From NCBI GenBank assembly GCA_016875155.1, contig VGSD01000031.1, positions 1-12,587 on the forward strand: 12,587 nucleotides of DNA, written 5' to 3'. Source of the DNA: Deltaproteobacteria bacterium. Its GTDB lineage: Bacteria; Desulfobacterota; BSN033; UBA1163. A program made the translations under genes and the position numbers. Below, in pieces: positions 7,484 to 12,587 of this stretch. Under the pieces are notes generated by a model, which was not told the origin of the DNA, searched no databases, and worked only from the letters and a program-made list of their open reading frames with translations. Every line of letters begins with the position of its first letter. The stretch's first letter is position 1.

Positions 7484-7575
7484 GAGGCTCGTATGGAAAC
7501 CCGAGGCTCGAAGCAAGAAACTCGAGTGTCAAGAATCGTTAGGCGAGATTCGATACAAGTTTCGACAACGACAAG
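7484..7575. repeat. TCGA/CAAG-rich repetitive spacer between rpmI and rplT
   Basis: The spacer has two GAGGCTCG copies (7484-7491 and 7503-7510) followed by four units of TCGA then CAAG: TCGA at 7508, 7522, 7550 and 7562, each followed 2-6 nt later by CAAG (7514, 7530, 7556 and 7572). GAATC/GATTC (7533-7537 with 7547-7551) and CTCGA/TCGAG pairs give weak stems. After it, GCTTAA/TTAAGC (7575-7580 with 7584-7589) forms a small hairpin before the rplT ribosome binding site. No gene is supported here on either strand. It looks like a degenerate dispersed intergenic repeat; that reading is inference. Confidence 0.45.
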
Positions 7576-7611
7576 CTTAACCTTTAAGCCAGAAAGGAAG
7601 GAGTATTTAAG

Positions 7612-7986
7612 ATGCCAAGAGTAAAAGGTGGACCAAAGACCAGGGCCAGAAGGAAAAAGGTCCTGAAGATGGCCAAAGGATATGTGGGAGGGCGAAGCAA
7701 GCTTTATCGGACAGCAGTAGATGCAGTCCACCGAGCCCTTGCCTATGCCTATCGGGACCGAAGGGCGAGGAAGAGAGATTTTCGAAGGCTGTGGATCACA
7801 CGGATCAATGCCGCTGCGAGGGCGCAGGGTCTTTCCTACAGCCACCTGATGAATGCCTTGAAAAAAGCCCATGTGGAATTGGACCGAAAGATATTGGCCG
7901 ATCTTGCAGTGAGCGACCCTAATGCCTTTTTAAAGATTGTTGAATTGGCGAAAGCCAGCGCAGGAACAACGAACGTTAAACAATGA
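7612..7986 (+). CDS. rplT: 50S ribosomal protein L20
   Basis: bL20 binds 23S rRNA early in 50S assembly and, in E. coli and Bacillus, represses its own operon by binding mRNA that mimics its rRNA site. The 124-aa product starts [19 protein letters not shown], has the [10 protein letters not shown] segment, [21 protein letters not shown] and a helical C-terminal domain with [14 protein letters not shown], all characteristic. It is slightly longer than the usual 117-119 aa because of a short tail ([12 protein letters not shown]). The start is ATG 7612 with AAGGAG at 7598-7603. pheS follows after 140 bp. Confidence 0.98.
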   Translation: MPRVKGGPKTRARRKKVLKMAKGYVGGRSKLYRTAVDAVHRALAYAYRDRRARKRDFRRLWITRINAAARAQGLSYSHLMNALKKAHVELDRKILADLAVSDPNAFLKIVELAKASAGTTNVKQ

Positions 7987-7998
7987 ACCAAACTCATT

Positions 7999-8077
7999 GG
8001 AAGAATGGAATGGTGGAATAGTGGAATAATGGGTTAGAAAAAAGTTTTTTGGTTTTGCCCAATCTTCCATCATTCTG
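7999..8077. repeat. 8-nt GGAAT-type tandem repeat within a long imperfect hairpin (rplT-pheS spacer)
   Basis: GGAA recurs at 7999, 8007, 8015 and 8023 with an exact 8-nt period (units GGAAGAAT, GGAATGGT, GGAATAGT, GGAATAAT), ending in GGG at 8031. The end of this array (8014-8033) faces 8058-8077, whose complement contains GGAAGATTGGG, giving a long stem with mismatches and wobbles. The loop holds A6-G-T6 (8038-8050). In style it resembles the GGAAGG elements at 6552 and 7174, but the sequence is not the same. The rest of the spacer, to 8110, shows nothing I recognise. Confidence 0.6.
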
Positions 8078-8123
8078 GAATCTTATCGTCCGTCGTTCAT
8101 GATATGTCCCTCAAAGGAAGTGA

Positions 8124-9143
<1,020 letters not shown>

Positions 9144-9147
9144 ATCG

Positions 9148-9195
9148 TCAAGGCTAAAGCCTTGAGTTACATGTAACTCAACCCTTTAGGGTTGA
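9148..9195. repeat. REPIN-like inverted pair of palindromes, copy 2 (pheS-pheT spacer)
   Basis: Three overlapping perfect palindromes fill the spacer: TCAAGGCTAAAGCCTTGA (9148-9165), a 20-nt palindrome (9162-9181, core GTTACATGTAAC) and TCAACCCTTTAGGGTTGA (9178-9195). The first and last share hairpin cores with copy 1: CAAGGCTAAAGCCTTG is identical over 16 nt (821-836 and 9149-9164), and CAACCCTTYAGGGTTG differs at one base. Both halves read GTAACTCAA outward from the centre, so the feet abut here, whereas in copy 1 the GTAGGGCAA feet are at the outside. It starts 5 nt after the pheS stop and ends 16 nt before the pheT ATG. Confidence 0.82.
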
Positions 9196-9211
9196 TATTT
9201 GAGTGGGAAGC

Positions 9212-11620
9212 ATGAAGGTTTCTCTCAACTGGCTCAGGGATTATGTGGATATCCAGATAGGGTTGAAGGAGCTGATCAATCTTCTGACCATGGCTGGATT
9301 AGAGGTGGAATCAGCAACAGCGACAGGGCAGGGGTTTGAGAAGATCGTTGTGGCTGAGATTCAATCCATCAGGAGACATCCCAATGCGGACCGTCTTTCC
9401 CTGGTTGAAGTGAAAACTGACCTGGAACATTTTGGAATCGTCTGTGGTGCCACCAATATCCGGGAAGGGCAGAGGGTCCCTCTGGCCCTGGTTGGAGCAA
9501 AACTTCCCAACGGAGTTGAGATCAAACGGTCAAAGATCAGGGGAGAGACCTCTATAGGGATGCTCTGCTCGGAGATCGAACTGGGTTTGGGCCAGGATGC
9601 CACCGGGATTATGATCCTCGATCCCAGTACTTCTTTGGGAGCGAGTCTGGGAGAAGCCCTTGGATTGGCTGATACCATTCTCGATATCAGCATCACACCG
9701 AATCGCCCGGACTGCCTCTGTGTGATTGGGATCGCAAGAGAGATTGCGGCTCTCACCCATCAACGGATAAAATACCCAGTCTCTGTGCTTTCTAACCAGG
9801 GGAAAGAGATTCATCAAAGGACTTCTGTGACGCTTCAGGATCCGGATCTATGCCCCCGATATGTGGCGCGCATGATCGAAGGGGTGAAGATCGGTCCTTC
9901 TCCCAATTGGATGAGAAACAGATTGGAGAAGGTGGGGATCCGCTCCATCAGCAATGTTGTCGATGTGACCAACTATGTGATGATGGAATACGGGCAACCT
10001 CTTCATGCCTTCGATTTTGAACTGTTAGAAGAGGGAAGAATCGTGGTCCGGCGAGCCCGGAAGGGTGAGGAGTTTGTCACGCTGGATGGCGTGAAAAGGT
10101 CTCTAGACGAAGAAATGCTGATGATCTGCGATGGGGTTAAACCAGTAGCCATTGCTGGCGTCATGGGAGGGCTCAACTCGGAGATCAAAGAAGAGACTCG
10201 TACCGTTCTTCTGGAGAGCGCCTATTTCCATCCAATGAATAATCGAAGGACTTCCAAAAAACTCGGTTTTGAGACAGAGGCTTCCTATCGGTTTGGAAGG
10301 GGAATTGATTATGGCGGATGCTTGAATGCAGCCAACCGCGCTGCCTCGTTGATTCAGGAACTGGCAGGAGGAAGGGTGGTCGATGGGGTAGCGGATGCTT
10401 ATCCGAAACCCCTACAGCCCAATCCGATCCGATTCAGTGTCCACAGAGCCAACCGAATTCTGGGAACGGAGATTCCGGCCCAACAGGTCAAGACCTATCT
10501 GGAGCGTCTGGACCTTGATGTTCAAAAAGAGAATGAGTCTACTTTGGTCGTTATCCCTCCTTCTTACAGGGGCGATCTCGAAAGGGAGATCGATCTGGTT
10601 GAGGAGGTGGCACGGCTGGATGGATATGAGAATATTCCCCTGACCCTTCCGAAAGGACCTCCTTCTTCCGAGGAGCGAAGTAGAGAATTTATTCTTGAGC
10701 AGACCACAAAAGACCTCCTCGTTAAGCATGGTTATCACGAAGTGATCACCTACAGCTTTACCACACCCCACTCCCTTAACGGGCTTTGCCTCACTTTGGA
10801 CGATCCGAGAAGAAAGCATCTCTCCATCATGAACCCCCTGACAGAGGATTCTTCCGTCATGAGAACATCTCTCATCCCAGGACTGATGGAAACCGCCCGT
10901 TACAACCTCTCTTATAAAAATGCAAACCTCAGGATCTTCGAGTTGAAAAAGGTCTATCTGACAGTAGAAGGAGAACGACTTCCAAAAGAGGTCAAATGCC
11001 TCACAGGCCTGGCCATGGGGATGGATGGTGACCTCCACTGGGCTTCTTCCGCAAGGGCAGTTGATTTTTACGATGTCAAGGGATGTTTCGAAGATCTCTT
11101 CGGAGTCCTGCAGATCAAGGGGATAAAATTTGTGAGCGGAAAGGATATCCCTTATCTCCATCCAGGTAAATCATCGAAAGTCATCCGCGGAGAAGAGACG
11201 CTGGGTGTTCTGGGCGAGGCTCATCCCCACGTACTGAGTGAATATGAGATTCCCGGAAGGGCGTACCTCTTTGAGATCGATTTTGATCGGCTCTTGGGTT
11301 ATGCAGAGGATGGGAAGAGATTTCGATCCCTTCCTAAATTTCCAGCGGTCTACCGGGACCTCTCTCTGGTGATCGAGGATCACCTCGAGGCGGAAAAGGT
11401 AGAGGAAGCGATCCGTTTGTTGAAGCAACCCCTTATTGACGAGGTCATGCTCTTTGATGTCTATCAAGGGGATCCGGTCCCCAAAGGGAAAAAGAGTCTT
11501 GCTTATCGGATCCGGTACCAATCTAGCGACCGGACCCTGACAGACGATGAGGTAAACCAATATCACGAAAAAGTCATCAGCAGGTTGAAGGAGATTTTTA
11601 AAGCGGAATTGAGAGGGTGA
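9212..11620 (+). CDS. pheT: phenylalanine--tRNA ligase beta subunit PheT
   Basis: PheT is the large structural, editing and tRNA-anchoring subunit of PheRS. The 802-aa product (E. coli 795) begins MKVSLNWLRDYVDI, then an EMAP-type OB tRNA-binding domain (about 42-150, with HPNADRL and IVCGATN), the B3/B4 editing region with RSISNVVDVTNYVMMEYGQP, the B5 domain (about 402-475, ending in EVARLDGYENIP), a catalytic-like core, and a C-terminal ferredoxin-fold anticodon-binding domain (about 706-802, with FPAVYRDLSLV). ATG 9212 matches the family start; GTG 9203 in the same frame adds only three residues and overlaps the GGGA that serves as a modest ribosome binding site. The gene is complete, with a TGA stop. 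Confidence 0.98.
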   Translation: MKVSLNWLRDYVDIQIGLKELINLLTMAGLEVESATATGQGFEKIVVAEIQSIRRHPNADRLSLVEVKTDLEHFGIVCGATNIREGQRVPLALVGAKLPNGVEIKRSKIRGETSIGMLCSEIELGLGQDATGIMILDPSTSLGASLGEALGLADTILDISITPNRPDCLCVIGIAREIAALTHQRIKYPVSVLSNQGKEIHQRTSVTLQDPDLCPRYVARMIEGVKIGPSPNWMRNRLEKVGIRSISNVVDVTNYVMMEYGQPLHAFDFELLEEGRIVVRRARKGEEFVTLDGVKRSLDEEMLMICDGVKPVAIAGVMGGLNSEIKEETRTVLLESAYFHPMNNRRTSKKLGFETEASYRFGRGIDYGGCLNAANRAASLIQELAGGRVVDGVADAYPKPLQPNPIRFSVHRANRILGTEIPAQQVKTYLERLDLDVQKENESTLVVIPPSYRGDLEREIDLVEEVARLDGYENIPLTLPKGPPSSEERSREFILEQTTKDLLVKHGYHEVITYSFTTPHSLNGLCLTLDDPRRKHLSIMNPLTEDSSVMRTSLIPGLMETARYNLSYKNANLRIFELKKVYLTVEGERLPKEVKCLTGLAMGMDGDLHWASSARAVDFYDVKGCFEDLFGVLQIKGIKFVSGKDIPYLHPGKSSKVIRGEETLGVLGEAHPHVLSEYEIPGRAYLFEIDFDRLLGYAEDGKRFRSLPKFPAVYRDLSLVIEDHLEAEKVEEAIRLLKQPLIDEVMLFDVYQGDPVPKGKKSLAYRIRYQSSDRTLTDDEVNQYHEKVISRLKEIFKAELRG

Positions 11621-11682
11621 ATCCATATTCGAAAGGACGAGGATTTAAACCCGATCCATGATCAAGCACCGGTTTTTTTAGC

Positions 11683-11707
11683 ACCCTACTAAACAAGGTG
11701 GGGTTTT
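11683..11707 (+). terminator. weak terminator-like hairpin between pheT and ihfA
   Basis: ACCCTAC (11683-11689) pairs with GTGGGGT (11698-11704) through a 7-bp stem with one G-U pair and an 8-nt loop, followed by TTTATAA. A separate T7 run (11673-11679) just upstream has only the small GATC/GATC stem before it. The stem is short, so partial termination or attenuation before ihfA is possible but unproven. The whole pheT-ihfA spacer (127 bp) shows no clear promoter. Confidence 0.33.
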
Positions 11708-11747
11708 ATAACGGGGTCAAGATTTCGGGGAAAGGAGGATGAAGGTC

Positions 11748-12062
11748 ATGACGAAGGTAGATATTGTGGAGGCCATTTACGAAAAGGTCGGTTTTTCAAA
11801 GAAAGAGGTGGCCAAAATTGTGGAGTCGATCTTCGATATCATGAAAGAGCATCTCCAGAGGGAGGACAAAATCAAACTTTCAGGGTTTGGAAATTTTGTC
11901 ATCCGGAACAAGAGGTCAAGACGAGGCCGCAACCCACAGACCGGAGATGATATTGAAATTACACCGAGGCGGATTTTGACTTTCAAGCCGAGTCAGGTAT
12001 TGAAGGTTGCTCTCAATCGAAGGGAAACTCAAGGGAGAGAGACCGTTTCCCAAAATGAGTAA
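11748..12062 (+). CDS. ihfA: integration host factor subunit alpha
   Basis: This is a HU/IHF-family DNA-bending protein, assigned as IHF-alpha from sequence and its place after pheT. The 104-aa product has the family helices (MTKVDIVEAIYEKVGFSKKEVAKIV is typical), the KLSGFGNF turn (residues 43-50), and the beta arm with GRNPQTGDDI, where Pro63 in RNP is the residue that intercalates between DNA base pairs. PRRILTFKPSQVLK follows. The start is ATG 11748: AGGAGG (11733-11738) lies 9 nt upstream, whereas ATG 11739 abuts that site with no spacing. A tail of about ten polar residues extends past the usual core. In E. coli ihfA also follows pheT, where it is co-transcribed and SOS-influenced; no LexA box was noticed here. 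Confidence 0.93.
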   Translation: MTKVDIVEAIYEKVGFSKKEVAKIVESIFDIMKEHLQREDKIKLSGFGNFVIRNKRSRRGRNPQTGDDIEITPRRILTFKPSQVLKVALNRRETQGRETVSQNE

Positions 12063-12078
12063 ATCCTGTACTTCATCT

Positions 12079-12172
12079 CATGTAAAAACATGGGGGACGG
12101 ATAGGGAACGAGGTTCCTGATATAGCAGGGGAATCGAAGTCAAGCCTTGCTATTGGTTTATTTCCACCCCTG
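12079..12172 (+). promoter_or_regulatory. run of hairpins with mutually exclusive pairings (ihfA-merR spacer)
   Basis: Stems seen in order: CATGT/ACATG (12079-12083 with 12088-12092, AAAA loop); GGAAC/GTTCC (12105-12109 with 12113-12117, GAG loop); then ATAGCAGGG (12122-12130) pairing with CCTTGCTAT (12145-12153) through 9 bp including one wobble, followed by a T-rich TGGTTTATTT. The left arm of the last stem can instead pair elsewhere: CAGGGG (12126-12131) matches CCCCTG (12167-12172) perfectly. Two alternative folds sharing one strand resemble an attenuator, or simply a weak terminator for ihfA. Function is inferred only. Confidence 0.35.
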
Positions 12173-12208
12173 TGAGAATGAGAGAAGTCAACCGTGTGAG
12201 GTGATAAC

Positions 12209-12587
12209 GTGGTAACCCGATTGCTGAGAAGGCAAGAAATGGAATATCCCATTTCCCAGGAGAGGCTCTACTACCGGATTGGAGAGGTGAGCCGAATCAC
12301 CGGGATCAAACCCCATGTGCTTCGGTACTGGGAGTCGGAATTTAGAGTCATCAAACCCCACAAGGGAGGATCCCTCCAGCGTCTCTACCGGAGAAAGGAC
12401 CTCGACCTCATCCTGAAAATTAGAAAACTTCTCTACGAGGAGGGGTTTACGATCTCTGGAGCAAAAAAGAAGATAAAGGACCTTGAGCGTGCAGAGAACA
12501 GCAGGGTAAAGCTTAGGCTGGTCGAGAGAAGGCCGAGCGTAAAAGATCAAGAACTGCTGATGGCGGTGCGGGAAGAGTTAAAGGGGA
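12209..12587 (+). CDS. MerR-family transcriptional regulator (3' partial)
   Basis: The reading frame runs open to the window end with 126 full codons and no stop. The N-terminal MerR winged helix-turn-helix is clear: LYYRIGEVSRITGIKPHVLRYWESEF, then a wing with RLYRRKDLDLILKIRKLLYEEGFTISGAKKKI. A charged helix follows, probably the dimerisation coiled coil, and no effector domain or Cys metal site is visible before the window ends. GTG 12209 has a long Shine-Dalgarno match, GAGGTGAT (12198-12205). ATG 12239, with GAAGG upstream, would give a protein 10 residues shorter and closer to the usual start of such proteins, so both are possible. A small MerR-type gene following ihfA is a familiar neighbour in proteobacteria; its target is not known from the sequence. 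Confidence 0.88.
   Translation, partial: MVTRLLRRQEMEYPISQERLYYRIGEVSRITGIKPHVLRYWESEFRVIKPHKGGSLQRLYRRKDLDLILKIRKLLYEEGFTISGAKKKIKDLERAENSRVKLRLVERRPSVKDQELLMAVREELKG

Noticed and set aside
7450..7872. Minus-strand open frame covering the rpmI-rplT spacer and most of rplT
   Set aside because: Part of it is the complement of rplT and the rest translates the CGA-rich repeat; no coherent protein.
7999..8033. CRISPR array in the GGAAT repeats
   Set aside because: Units are 8 nt with no spacers; this is a tandem repeat, not a CRISPR.
10318..10643. Two small + strand open frames inside pheT
   Set aside because: They are out of frame with a fully intact PheT and encode no recognisable protein.

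Overview
This window is a co-directional run of housekeeping genes, all on the + strand, most likely from a Deltaproteobacterium (Desulfobacterota, Syntrophia-like). The gene order thrS-infC-rpmI-rplT-pheS-pheT-ihfA-merR is typical of proteobacteria. An IHF-alpha gene directly after pheT and the L20/ThrRS sequence flavour point to the delta group. The lineage is inferred from gene order and protein character, not from a search.

Layout. Positions 2-775 hold the 3' three-quarters of tsaD (tRNA t6A modification), followed by rsmA/ksgA (861-1688, 16S rRNA dimethylation) and clpB (1765-4356, disaggregase). A near-consensus sigma70 promoter (4378-4406) then starts a new unit: tRNA-Val(GAC) (4456-4530), thrS (4660-6546), infC (6633-7157), rpmI (7248-7445), rplT (7612-7986), pheS (8127-9143), pheT (9212-11620), ihfA (11748-12062) and the 5' part of a MerR-family regulator (12209 to the window end). 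No gene-free stretch exceeds 300 bases; the largest spacers are rpmI-rplT (166 bp), ihfA-merR (146 bp) and rplT-pheS (140 bp).

How the genes work together. Almost everything serves translation: tRNA modification, rRNA methylation, two aminoacyl-tRNA synthetases, initiation factor 3, two 50S proteins and a tRNA. ClpB handles stress-damaged protein, and IHF and MerR act on DNA.

What stands out is not a new gene system but the start codons and spacers. infC appears to start at an AUC codon behind a perfect Shine-Dalgarno, the kind of weak start used for IF3 autoregulation. The spacers inside the operon carry palindromic or tandem repeats of at least three types. One is a REP/REPIN-like pair of hairpins with GTAG- or GTAA-type feet, found both before rsmA and inside pheST in opposite arrangements. 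The second is a GGAAGG/CCTTCC hairpin present in two neighbouring spacers. The third is an 8-nt GGAAT-type tandem hairpin before pheS. I found no CRISPR array, transposase, phage gene or novel protein system.
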